Source: an uncultured bacterium (GTDB taxonomy: Bacteria > Planctomycetota > UBA8742 > UBA2392). From it: a DNA stretch of 64,000 nucleotides. The stretch's first letter is position 1. Every line of letters begins with the position of its first letter. The position numbers and the translations under genes were made by a program. The stretch lies in the NCBI GenBank assembly GCA_938014885.1, contig CALLQI010000024.1, positions 62,001 through 126,000 of the forward strand, in the 5' to 3' direction. Shown here piece by piece: positions 1-7,808 of the stretch. The notes under the pieces were generated by a model, which was not told the origin of the DNA, searched no databases, and saw only the letters and a program-made list of their open reading frames with translations.

Positions 1-262
1 GATCATGCTGCTGGTGAACGCGGCGCTGCTGTCCGGCTACACGTTCGGCTGCCATTCGTGGCGTCACCTGATCGGCGGCAAGATGGACTGCTTCAGCTGC
101 GATAACCTCAGCCAGAAGCGCGCCACCCTGTGGAAGAAGTCAAGCTGGCTGAACGCGCGGCACATGCAGTTTGCGTGGATCAGCCTGGTCTGGGTCTGCC
201 TGACCGACCTGTACGTTTTCATGGTTGCGTCCAAAACCATCACCGATCTGAACACCTGGTAA
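1..262 (+). CDS. sdhC: Succinate dehydrogenase cytochrome b / membrane anchor subunit, 3' part
   Basis: This is the last 86 codons of a gene that begins upstream of the window; the reading frame is open from base 2. The fragment has two hydrophobic stretches, one ending in GYTFGCHSWRHLIGG and one around QFAWISLVWVCLTDLYVF, consistent with the last membrane helices of an SDH anchor. The GCHSxRHLxGG segment is, from memory, typical of the long SDH cytochrome b subunits found next to SdhA/SdhB in several non-proteobacterial phyla. It is followed after 3 nt by sdhA, so the genes are surely co-transcribed. In the complex it would anchor SdhAB and pass electrons to quinone. Heme ligands cannot be assigned from this fragment. 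Confidence 0.8.
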   Translation, partial: IMLLVNAALLSGYTFGCHSWRHLIGGKMDCFSCDNLSQKRATLWKKSSWLNARHMQFAWISLVWVCLTDLYVFMVASKTITDLNTW

Positions 263-265
263 ACC

Positions 266-2113
266 ATGAGCGCACCGCAACTCTCTGAGATCCAGACATT
301 CGAGCACGACGTCATCGTCATCGGCGCCGGCGGCGCCGGTCTGCGCGCGGCCATTGAATGCAGCGCCCAGGGCGTCAATACCGGCCTGATCTGCAAAAGC
401 CTGCTGGGCAAGGCCCACACCGTCATGGCCGAAGGCGGCATGGCGGCGGCCATGGGCAACGTGGACGCGCGCGACAACTGGAAGATCCACTTCCGCGACA
501 CCATGCGCGGCGGCAAGTTCCTGAACAACTGGCGCATGGCCGAACTTCACGCCAAAGAAGCGCCCGATCGCGTCCGCGAACTGGAAGAATGGGGCGCGGT
601 GTTTGACCGCACCAAGACCGGCCTGATCAGCCAGCGCAACTTCGGCGGCCACCGCCACCCGCGCCTTGCCCACGTCGGCGACCGCACGGGCCTTGAGCTG
701 ATCCGCACCCTGCAAGACCACGGCATTCACCAAGGCATCAAGGTGCACATGGAGTGCACGATTCTTGACCTGCTCAAAGACGGCGACCGCGTCTGCGGCG
801 CACTGGGTTACTGGCGCGACACCGGCCGCTTCGTGCTGTTCAAGGCCAAGGCCGTGGTGCTGGCCACCGGCGGCGCGGGCAAGGCATGGCGCATCACCAG
901 CAACAGCTGGGAATACACCGGCGACGGCCTGGCCATGGCCTATCTGTCCGGCGCGGAATTGCTCGACCTTGAATTCACCCAGTTCCACCCGACCGGCATG
1001 GTGTGGCCGCCATCCGTGCGCGGCACGCTGGTCACGGAAGGTGTGCGCGGCGACGGCGGCATCCTGAAGAACAGCGAAGGCAAGCGCTTCATGTTCAATT
1101 ACATCTCGGAGCGTTTCGCGCCCGAGACCGCCGACACCGAAGAAGAAGCCAACCGCTGGCTCAAGGGCGACAAGTCCGCCCGCCGGCCGCCTGAGCTGCT
1201 TACGCGCGACGAAGTCGCCCGCGCGATCAATGCGGAAGTGAAGGCCGGCCGCGGCAGTGAGCACGGTGGCGTGTATCTCGACATCGCCAGCCGCCTGCCC
1301 GCCGAGCAAATCCGCAAGAAGCTGCCCAGCATGTACCACCAGTTCAAGGAACTGGCTGAAATCGACATCACCCAGCAGCCCATGGAAGTGGGCCCGACCC
1401 TGCACTACTGCATGGGCGGCATTCGCGTCGATGCCGAGACGCAGATGACCACCGTGCCCGGCCTGTTTGCGGCCGGTGAATGCGCCGCCGGTTTGCACGG
1501 CGCCAACCGCCTTGGCGGAAATTCACTGAGTGACCTGCTGGTGTTCGGCCGCCGCGCGGGCCTTGGCGCCTGCGAGTTTGCCAAAGGCACGGCTGAGCCC
1601 AAGATCGACGAAGCCCAGGTACAGGCCAGCATCAAGCGCGCCACCGAGCCGCTGAACCGCGAAAGCGGCACCAACCCGTTTGTGCTGCAGGAACAGTTGC
1701 AGGACATGATGTCGCGCAATGTCGGCATCATCCGCACCAAGGCTGAGCTTGAGGCCGCATTGACTGACCTCGAGAAACTGGGCGAGCAAGCCTCGACGGT
1801 GAAGGCCCACGCGACCAGCCAGTACAACGCGGGCTGGAACACCGCGCTGGACCTGCGCAACCTGCTGATCAGCAGCGAAGCTGTCTCGCGCGCGGCGTTG
1901 ATGCGCGAAGAAAGCCGCGGCGCGCACTGCCGCGACGACTTCCCCGGCGAGCGGCCGGAGTGGCTGAAGTACAACATTTACGTGTGGCGCGACGGCAACG
2001 GCAGCATGAAGGTGGAGAAGCGCGAACGCCCCGAGCCGCCGGCACTGTTGAAGGAAATCGCCAACAGCAAGATCGAAGACCTCGAAGCCGGCAAGGTCGC
2101 CGGCGACGCGTAG
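266..2113 (+). CDS. sdhA: Succinate dehydrogenase / fumarate reductase flavoprotein subunit
   Basis: A 615-aa flavoprotein, a normal length for SdhA/FrdA. The N-terminal FAD-binding motif is IGAGGAGLRAAIE. The covalent-flavin region is HTVMAEGGMAAAMGN. ELLDLEFTQFHPTGM and the following LVTEGVRGDGG form the active-site region, and GLFAAGECAAGLHGANRLGGNSL is the conserved C-terminal FAD contact. It oxidises succinate to fumarate, or the reverse, and hands electrons to the iron-sulfur subunit. The ATG lies 3 nt after the sdhC stop, so translation is probably coupled. The order sdhC-sdhA-sdhB without a separate sdhD suggests the single-anchor type of complex. Direction (SDH or FRD) cannot be decided from the sequence. 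Confidence 0.95.
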   Translation: MSAPQLSEIQTFEHDVIVIGAGGAGLRAAIECSAQGVNTGLICKSLLGKAHTVMAEGGMAAAMGNVDARDNWKIHFRDTMRGGKFLNNWRMAELHAKEAPDRVRELEEWGAVFDRTKTGLISQRNFGGHRHPRLAHVGDRTGLELIRTLQDHGIHQGIKVHMECTILDLLKDGDRVCGALGYWRDTGRFVLFKAKAVVLATGGAGKAWRITSNSWEYTGDGLAMAYLSGAELLDLEFTQFHPTGMVWPPSVRGTLVTEGVRGDGGILKNSEGKRFMFNYISERFAPETADTEEEANRWLKGDKSARRPPELLTRDEVARAINAEVKAGRGSEHGGVYLDIASRLPAEQIRKKLPSMYHQFKELAEIDITQQPMEVGPTLHYCMGGIRVDAETQMTTVPGLFAAGECAAGLHGANRLGGNSLSDLLVFGRRAGLGACEFAKGTAEPKIDEAQVQASIKRATEPLNRESGTNPFVLQEQLQDMMSRNVGIIRTKAELEAALTDLEKLGEQASTVKAHATSQYNAGWNTALDLRNLLISSEAVSRAALMREESRGAHCRDDFPGERPEWLKYNIYVWRDGNGSMKVEKRERPEPPALLKEIANSKIEDLEAGKVAGDA

Positions 2114-2174
2114 CGGCAAGGCTGTTCAGCAACGCAGGGGGGGCGCAGTTTTCAGCAGCACCAGGGTCAACACT

Positions 2175-2921
2175 ATGTCTGAGCGAACATTCCGAGTCTG
2201 GCGCGGCGACAAGAACGGCGGCCAGTTCGTCGAGTACAAAATCAAGACCGACCCCGGCATGGTGGTCCTGGACGCGATCCATCGCATCCAGGCCGAACAC
2301 GCCACCGACATGGCCTGCCGCTGGAACTGCAAGGCCGGCAAATGCGGCAGCTGCAGCATGGAAATCAACGGCAAGCCGCGCCTGAGCTGCATGACGCGCC
2401 TGAACACGTTTGAGCCCGGCACCACCATCACCGTCCAGCCGATCAAGACCTTCCCGGTGATCAAAGACCTGGTCACCGACGTCAGCTGGAACTACGAGCA
2501 AAACAAACGCATCAAGCCCTTCACGCCAAAGCCCCGCGATGCCGACGGCAACCACCGCATGATGCAGGAAGACGTCGATCGCATTCAGGAATTCCGCAAG
2601 TGCATCGAATGCTTCCTGTGCCAGGACGTCTGCCACGTGATTCGCGACCACGGCCGCAAAGACGCGTTCGTGGGCCCGCGCTTCATGGTGAGGCTGGCGA
2701 GCCTTGAGATGCACCCGCTGGACACTGCCGACCGCATCCCCGAGATCCGCAAAGAGTTCGGCAGCGGCTGGTGCAACATCACGCGCTGCTGCACGGAAGT
2801 ATGCCCGGAGCACATCGGGATCACCGACAATGCGATCATCCCGCTGAAGGAACGCGTCGTGGACCGGTACTACGACCCGATTGCGTGGTTCCTGGGCAAG
2901 GTCATGGGCAAGAAGGCCTAG
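2175..2921 (+). CDS. sdhB: Succinate dehydrogenase iron-sulfur subunit
   Basis: A 248-aa protein with the two-domain layout of SdhB/FrdB. An N-terminal 2Fe-2S ferredoxin fold carries CRWNCKAGKCGSC, with its fourth ligand in the LSCMTRL segment. The C-terminal helical domain has CIECFLCQDVCHV and CCTEVCPEHIGI, supplying the 4Fe-4S and 3Fe-4S ligands. It carries electrons from the flavin in SdhA to quinone at the membrane anchor. It starts 61 nt after sdhA in the same operon. The length is typical and no ligand appears missing. Confidence 0.95.
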   Translation: MSERTFRVWRGDKNGGQFVEYKIKTDPGMVVLDAIHRIQAEHATDMACRWNCKAGKCGSCSMEINGKPRLSCMTRLNTFEPGTTITVQPIKTFPVIKDLVTDVSWNYEQNKRIKPFTPKPRDADGNHRMMQEDVDRIQEFRKCIECFLCQDVCHVIRDHGRKDAFVGPRFMVRLASLEMHPLDTADRIPEIRKEFGSGWCNITRCCTEVCPEHIGITDNAIIPLKERVVDRYYDPIAWFLGKVMGKKA

Positions 2922-2985
2922 TGGTTCATGACGGTTGAATCTGGGGTTGGCGCGGAAGAGCGGCGCGAAGAAAAGCCACTGCCTT

Positions 2986-3062
2986 AACCACGGAGAACAC
3001 GGAGTTACACGGAGAAACCTGGCCGGACCTTGCTCTGTGTAACTCCGTGTACTCCGTGGTTT
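2986..3062. repeat. Intergenic inverted repeat with CACGGAG-type units
   Basis: The left arm (2986-3014) and right arm (3033-3062) are inverted copies of about 29 nt with two mismatches, separated by 18 nt. Each arm is itself built from three imperfect copies of a (C)ACGGAG unit. The RNA would fold into a long hairpin. It lies directly after sdhB, so it could act in transcript termination or 3' end stability. It resembles the other hairpin arrays of this window in design, but the unit sequence differs. Confidence 0.85.
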
Positions 3063-3401
3063 CTGTTGCCTTAGCGGTTCGACGCGATCTTCACGTCAAG
3101 CCGTTCGCTGACACGCCCACCCCGAAGTTCATTTGTCATTGAGCACTATCCCTGTCACAGTGGCAGCGTGACGTGTCCATGGCATTGGCGGGACAGAGTT
3201 TGGGCAGCAATCGACGCCTTTCCAGCTTGACGTACTACCTTAGATGGCTACTCTTCCTGTACCCCCCGTTAGAGAACCCCTGGTTCCCCTGGTGTAGTGA
3301 CAACGACCCGTGCGGCGTTGCGCCTTGCTTGCATGGCGCTGAACATCGCGAGAGTTGTCGCAGACCCCGTTGTCGCGTACCCCGGCGAGGACTGTTCTGT
3401 T
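3063..3401. other. Intergenic region upstream of the secretin gene
   Basis: No convincing gene is seen. A possible minus-35/minus-10 pair for the plus strand is TTGACG at 3227-3232 and TACTCT at 3249-3254 (16-nt spacer). The minus-10 match is poor, so this is only a candidate. Confidence 0.3.
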
Positions 3402-6215
3402 ATGACGCAGAGAACCATGCAGACAAACACGCTTAGCACGAAGCAGAACACCAAGCTCAACAACTGGCAGGCCCGGCTCCGCGCCTTCTTGGGGCTCGCG
3501 TTCCTGTGCTCGGTCGTCACGGCGTGCGGTGTCATGCCCTTCCAGGGCAACACCCGCGGCGGCGACTTCTCAGCCGAACGCGACAGCACCGTCGAGCGCG
3601 ATTCAAAGCCCGAGGCCGAAGACTTCACCGCTGAGCCCGAAGGCTATGAGCGCACCGGCACCGGCGCGCCGGGCAACCCGGTTGACAACCCGGGCGGCTC
3701 ACGCAGCGGCACGGCCGGCGTCGATGCCACGGCCGGCAAAGCAGACGGCGCCGTCGAAGGCCAGGCCAACGCGGGCAAGGATGACGGCGCGCGCGGCCAG
3801 TTCGACAACGACCGCCGCCGCAGTGTTGAGTTCCAGTGGCTCAAGGACCGCGCCAACGTCGCGCGTCAAAACGGCGACCTGCTGGAAGCCGAGAAGTACT
3901 ACCAGCGCGCCATGGACCTGATGCCGGACCGCGCCAACGACGACGTTCGCGCCGGCCTGGATGAAGTCCGCAGCCTGCTGAGCAAAGGCACCGCGGGCAC
4001 GCCGCGCTGGGCCGATATCCCGGCCGCTGCGCAGGAAGAGTACGAAATCGAAGCCAAGCGCACCTACGACAACGCCAAGAAGTACGAGCAAGCGGGCGAC
4101 TGGTCTGCTGCGACCGACGAGTGGGAGAAACTGCGCCGCCTGGTGAAGTACGCGCCCTACGGCGCGGAACTTTCGCAGGACTACAACGCCATCAGCCAGG
4201 CCGGCCTTGACCGCGCCCGCGTTGAACTTGAGCGTTCGCGCCGCCTGCTTGAAGAAGAAGCCCTCAAGCGCGAGCGCCGCATGCGCGACCTTGAGGAAAC
4301 GGCCGAAGAAGAACGCCGCAAGGAAGAAATCGTTGAGCTGTGGCGCCAGGCCGTCTACAACGTCGAGCTGCGCCGCTTCCGCACGGCGGAAGAGATTGTC
4401 GGCCGCATCCTTCACTTTGATCCGCAGTTCCGTAAGGCCGAAGACCTGCTGCGCGACATCCAGGACCGCAAGCTGGTCCAGATGAACCGTGAGACGTTCG
4501 AAAACCGCATCGCCGGTTATCAGGAAACCCTGCGCCAGCTGGCTGCGGCGATGATCCCGCAGAATGAAACGCTGCGTTACCCGACCGGCCTGCTGGCAGA
4601 GCGCATCAAGGCCCGCCGTGACCGCGGCTCGGACGCCGTTACCATCGACCCGGACATCCAGCGCGTTGAGGCGATCCTTGCCAGCAAGATTCTGCCGATC
4701 GGCTACACCGGCCAGACACTGGCCGACGTGGTGGCTGACATCGGCTCACGCGCCAACATCCCGCTGCAGCTTGACGCGGAAGTCCGCGACAGCAGCGGCG
4801 AAGAAGAAGTCAGCATCACGCTGGACGGCATTCCTATCGGCAGCGCGCTGAACATCATCCTCAGCGACCTGGGCCTTGGCACACAGTACCGCTTCGGCGT
4901 GCTGTTTGTCGTCGGCTCGGACGCTGTAGCCGACGCCAGCACCGTGGTGACTCGCGTGCACGACGTGCGCGACCTCACCTTCAGCATCACCGAGTTCGTG
5001 GGCCCGCAGATTCGCCTGGTGCCCGCCGACGACAACACCGGCGGACCGGCCATCGTGTACCCTGAAGAAGGTGAACGCACGCTGGACGTGGACCGAATCC
5101 AGGAACTGGTTGAGGAAAGCGTCGCCCCGGACACCTGGGACGTGCCGAACTCGCTGACGTTCTTTGGCGGCCAGCTTGTCGCCACGCACAGCCCGCAGGT
5201 TCAGGCCGAACTGCGTGATTTCCTGAATGAGCTGCGCAAGATCGCCGGCCTGATGGTGTCGATGGAAGTGCGCTTCGTGAGCGTCGAAGACGATTACCTG
5301 CAGGACTTCGGCATCGACTTCCGCGGCAATGGTGGCCCGGCCCAGGTTCCCAACCAGGCCAACACCACGCTCGAAGACATCACCACCGGTAACGAAGACA
5401 ACGCCGGCGGCCAGTTCGACAACGGTTCAGGCGGTATCGCCCCGGCCAACCCGGCCAGCGGTATCTTCTTCAACAACCAGGACCCGAACAACCCGCCCGT
5501 CAACTTCAACCAGGACATCCGTGGCCGCTTTGAGCACATCTATGACAACGCGCTCGGCAACGTCCTGACCAACACGGGCGGCTTTGCAATGCAGTTTGCC
5601 TACTTCGTGGACCTGACGCAGATCAACGCGGTCATCCACGCGGTGCAGAAGCGCAAGAAGGCCCGCGTGCTTACCGCACCGCGCCTGAGCGCCTTCAACA
5701 CCCAGCGCGCCAACATCACCATCGTCAACCAGATCCCGTACATCCGCGACTTTGAACTGAACAGCGCCACCAGCGCAGCCATCGCCAACCCCGTGATCGA
5801 CACGATCCTCGACGGCATGGTGCTGGACGTGAAGCCGACGGTCAGCAACGACCGCCGCTTCATCACGATTGAAGTGCAGCCCACGGTGGCGGAACTGGTA
5901 CTGCCGATTCCAACGTTCACCACGACCCTGGGCCCGACCAGCGCCGTCACGATCCAGATCCCTGAGATCAAGCTGCAGACGGTGCAGACCACGGTGCGTG
6001 TGCCGGACGGCGGCGCGGTAGTGATCGCCGGCTTGAAGACCGTGCGCGACAAGTACTTCGAAAGCGGCGTGCCGATCCTCAGCGACATCCCGCTGCTCGG
6101 CATCCTGTTCAAGCGCCAGGGCCGCAACAAGGAACAGTACAACCTCGTGATCGTCGTTCACGCCCGCGTGATCGACCTCAACGATGAAGAGTCCCGCCAG
6201 CCCGGCTGGAACTAA
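3402..6215 (+). CDS. Secretin-domain outer-membrane lipoprotein (type II/III secretion or pilus secretin-like)
   Basis: A 937-aa protein from the ATG at 3402. The frame is open further upstream, but from here the N-terminus becomes a lipoprotein signal: a basic stretch, then FLGLAFLCSVVTAC with the lipobox Cys near residue 46. About 100 Gly/Asp-rich residues follow. Next comes a helical, TPR-like and Glu/Arg-rich coiled-coil region (roughly residues 140-400), then secretin N-type modules. The C-terminal secretin domain (about 600-937) contains APRLSAFNTQRANITIVNQ, GMVLDVKPTV and VPDGGAVVIAGL, and ends GVPILSDIPLLGILFKR. Secretins form gated outer-membrane rings. No gsp, pil or other secretion genes are adjacent, so the partner machine is unknown. 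The long TPR/coiled-coil N-terminal half is not part of standard GspD or PilQ. Confidence 0.85.
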   Translation: MTQRTMQTNTLSTKQNTKLNNWQARLRAFLGLAFLCSVVTACGVMPFQGNTRGGDFSAERDSTVERDSKPEAEDFTAEPEGYERTGTGAPGNPVDNPGGSRSGTAGVDATAGKADGAVEGQANAGKDDGARGQFDNDRRRSVEFQWLKDRANVARQNGDLLEAEKYYQRAMDLMPDRANDDVRAGLDEVRSLLSKGTAGTPRWADIPAAAQEEYEIEAKRTYDNAKKYEQAGDWSAATDEWEKLRRLVKYAPYGAELSQDYNAISQAGLDRARVELERSRRLLEEEALKRERRMRDLEETAEEERRKEEIVELWRQAVYNVELRRFRTAEEIVGRILHFDPQFRKAEDLLRDIQDRKLVQMNRETFENRIAGYQETLRQLAAAMIPQNETLRYPTGLLAERIKARRDRGSDAVTIDPDIQRVEAILASKILPIGYTGQTLADVVADIGSRANIPLQLDAEVRDSSGEEEVSITLDGIPIGSALNIILSDLGLGTQYRFGVLFVVGSDAVADASTVVTRVHDVRDLTFSITEFVGPQIRLVPADDNTGGPAIVYPEEGERTLDVDRIQELVEESVAPDTWDVPNSLTFFGGQLVATHSPQVQAELRDFLNELRKIAGLMVSMEVRFVSVEDDYLQDFGIDFRGNGGPAQVPNQANTTLEDITTGNEDNAGGQFDNGSGGIAPANPASGIFFNNQDPNNPPVNFNQDIRGRFEHIYDNALGNVLTNTGGFAMQFAYFVDLTQINAVIHAVQKRKKARVLTAPRLSAFNTQRANITIVNQIPYIRDFELNSATSAAIANPVIDTILDGMVLDVKPTVSNDRRFITIEVQPTVAELVLPIPTFTTTLGPTSAVTIQIPEIKLQTVQTTVRVPDGGAVVIAGLKTVRDKYFESGVPILSDIPLLGILFKRQGRNKEQYNLVIVVHARVIDLNDEESRQPGWN

Positions 6216-6232
6216 GCCAGCCTTAGCAGAAA

Positions 6233-6264
6233 AGCGGCGCCCTACGGGGCGCCGCTTGCTTTTG
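6233..6264 (+). terminator. Rho-independent terminator of the secretin gene
   Basis: A perfect 10-bp GC-rich stem (6233-6242 with 6247-6256) closed by a TACG tetraloop and followed by TGCTTTT. It begins 17 nt after the stop codon of the secretin gene. Confidence 0.8.
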
Positions 6265-6292
6265 ACGTGGCACCGGCTGGAAGCCGATGCCA

Positions 6293-7165
6293 CTACAGCC
6301 CGCGCATCCACTCCGGCCTCAGCGGCAGCTTGCCGCTGAGGGCTGCATCCAGGGCCTCGACAATTCGCGCGCTGTCGCGGGGCAGGCGGCCTTGCAGGGG
6401 CAGGTAGTTGCTGGCGTGGTTCGTGCGAAAGATGGCGTCTTCGGGTTTGGCCTCGGCCACCATCGTCCGCAATTCGCGCAGCAGGCCGTGGATATCCGGC
6501 AACTCGAACCGCCCGCTGTCCTCCAGCCGCGCGATCGGCGTGCCCGGCACGACCGTCAGTGTCAGCACACTCAGAAAGCGCGGGTTCATGGCGCTTGCCA
6601 GCCTGGCCGAGGCCGCGGCGTGCTCGGCGCTGCGCTCAGTGCCGCCCACGCCCAGCAGGAAGATCGCCGATAGCTTGATGTCGGCCGCGTGGGCCTTCTG
6701 CGCGGCCTGCACGTGCTGTTCAAACGTGCCGCCCTTGGCGATGCGCTTCAGCGTCACGTCGTCGCCGCTTTCCGGCCCGATGTAGAACAGGCTCAAACCC
6801 CATTCACGAAGCTGTTTCAGCTCAGCCTCAGACTTCTGGTTGATATTCATGGCCGTGGCGTAGCAGCTTACACGGCGCAGGCGCGGGAATTGTTCGCGAA
6901 GCGCGGCCAGCACCTGCCGCCAGTGCTCCATGTCCATGACCAGCGCGTCGCCGTCGGCCACGAAAACTTTGTCCACGTGCTCAGCCCCGGCCTGGCCTGC
7001 GACGCGTATGTCTTCAAGCGTCTGGGCCAGCTCACGCACGCGGAACTGCTTGTCTCGGTACATGTCGCAGTAGGTGCAATGGTTCCACGAGCAGCCGATG
7101 GTGGCTTGCAGGATGTAGCTTTCGGCCTCACTGGGCGGGCGATAGATGCGGCCTTCGTAGCGCAT
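6293..7165 (-). CDS. Radical SAM protein
   Basis: A 290-aa protein. The cluster motif near residue 28 is GCSWNHCTYCDMY (C-x4-C-x2-C), the spacing seen in a subfamily of Elp3/HemN-like radical SAM proteins. A following MYRDKQFRVR segment is typical of small stand-alone members annotated only as radical SAM protein. SFYIGPESGDD-type motifs (here LFYIGPESGDDVTL) are the SAM-binding strand. The substrate is unknown. The ATG has no Shine-Dalgarno, and a TTGCGC-16-CACACT promoter-like pair ends 6 nt before it, so a leaderless mRNA is possible. The next gene upstream on the same strand is a pseudouridine synthase, separated by 24 nt. Confidence 0.85.
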   Translation of the reverse strand: MRYEGRIYRPPSEAESYILQATIGCSWNHCTYCDMYRDKQFRVRELAQTLEDIRVAGQAGAEHVDKVFVADGDALVMDMEHWRQVLAALREQFPRLRRVSCYATAMNINQKSEAELKQLREWGLSLFYIGPESGDDVTLKRIAKGGTFEQHVQAAQKAHAADIKLSAIFLLGVGGTERSAEHAAASARLASAMNPRFLSVLTLTVVPGTPIARLEDSGRFELPDIHGLLRELRTMVAEAKPEDAIFRTNHASNYLPLQGRLPRDSARIVEALDAALSGKLPLRPEWMRGL

Positions 7166-7189
7166 GGGGCAAGTGTGGCACCGGCGGTT

Positions 7190-7735
7190 TCAGGCGCAAC
7201 CGGCGGTCAAGGCGCTGATCTCGGCGTCGGTCAGCATGCGCCACAGGCCGCTTTCGATGTCGAGGGCAAGCGGGCCGACTCGCGTGCGCTTCAGGTCGGT
7301 CACTTTCAGCGGCTTGCCGGTGTCATCCTGCAGCGCGCTGAACATGCGTCGTATCTGGCGGTTCTGGCCTTCCTTCAGCGTCACCAGCACGCGCGACTTG
7401 CCCCCAGTACCGCCCTTGATCTCGACTGCATGGGCGCGCATCGTCCCAAGCGGCGTCGGCACGCCTTGCAGCAAGGCAGCCACATGCCGCGGGGTCACGC
7501 GGCCGCGCACCCAGACTTCGTACACTTTCTCGATGCTGCCGGGGCGGCTCAGTGCTTCCTGCAACTTGCCGTCTTGCGTGAACAGCAGCAGGCCGCGCGT
7601 GTCTTTGTCGAGGCGGCCGATGGCCTGCCAGCCGTGATCGCGCACCCAGGGCGGAAGCAGGTCAAACACCGTGCGGCGTCCGCGCTCGTCGCTGCGGGTG
7701 ACGACGACGCCTTTGGGTTTGTGAAACATCAGCAT
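7190..7735 (-). CDS. 16S/23S rRNA pseudouridine synthase, RsuA/RluB/RluE family
   Basis: A 181-aa protein starting MLMFHKPKGVV. The catalytic segment is AIGRLDKDTRGLLLFTQDG (motif GRLDxxTxGLLL, Asp about residue 44). The C-terminal part has EGQNRQIRRMF, the RsuA-family signature. It isomerises a uridine in rRNA to pseudouridine. It lacks an N-terminal S4 domain and is about RluE-sized, so RluE is the best guess, but the target nucleotide cannot be predicted safely. The frame is open upstream, but MLMFHKPKG is the family's usual N-terminus. The start has no Shine-Dalgarno and sits 6 nt from a CATAAT box. Confidence 0.85.
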   Translation of the reverse strand: MLMFHKPKGVVVTRSDERGRRTVFDLLPPWVRDHGWQAIGRLDKDTRGLLLFTQDGKLQEALSRPGSIEKVYEVWVRGRVTPRHVAALLQGVPTPLGTMRAHAVEIKGGTGGKSRVLVTLKEGQNRQIRRMFSALQDDTGKPLKVTDLKRTRVGPLALDIESGLWRMLTDAEISALTAGCA

Positions 7736-7769
7736 GGGGCGATTATGGGGCGCGCTTGGCGGGTAGCAA
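7736..7769 (-). promoter_or_regulatory. Candidate leaderless promoter of the pseudouridine synthase gene
   Basis: On the minus strand TTGCTA (7769-7764), a 16-nt spacer and CATAAT (7747-7742) are followed by only 6 nt before the ATG. Transcription would begin at or next to the start codon. No Shine-Dalgarno is present. Confidence 0.45.
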
Positions 7770-7808
7770 TCGAAGGCACTCGCCAAAATCGCCGCGTTGC
7801 CGCAAACT

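Noticed and set aside
140..1498. 452-codon minus-strand open frame opposite sdhA
   Set aside because: His/Ala/Val-rich antisense artefact of GC-rich sdhA; no start signal or recognisable domain.
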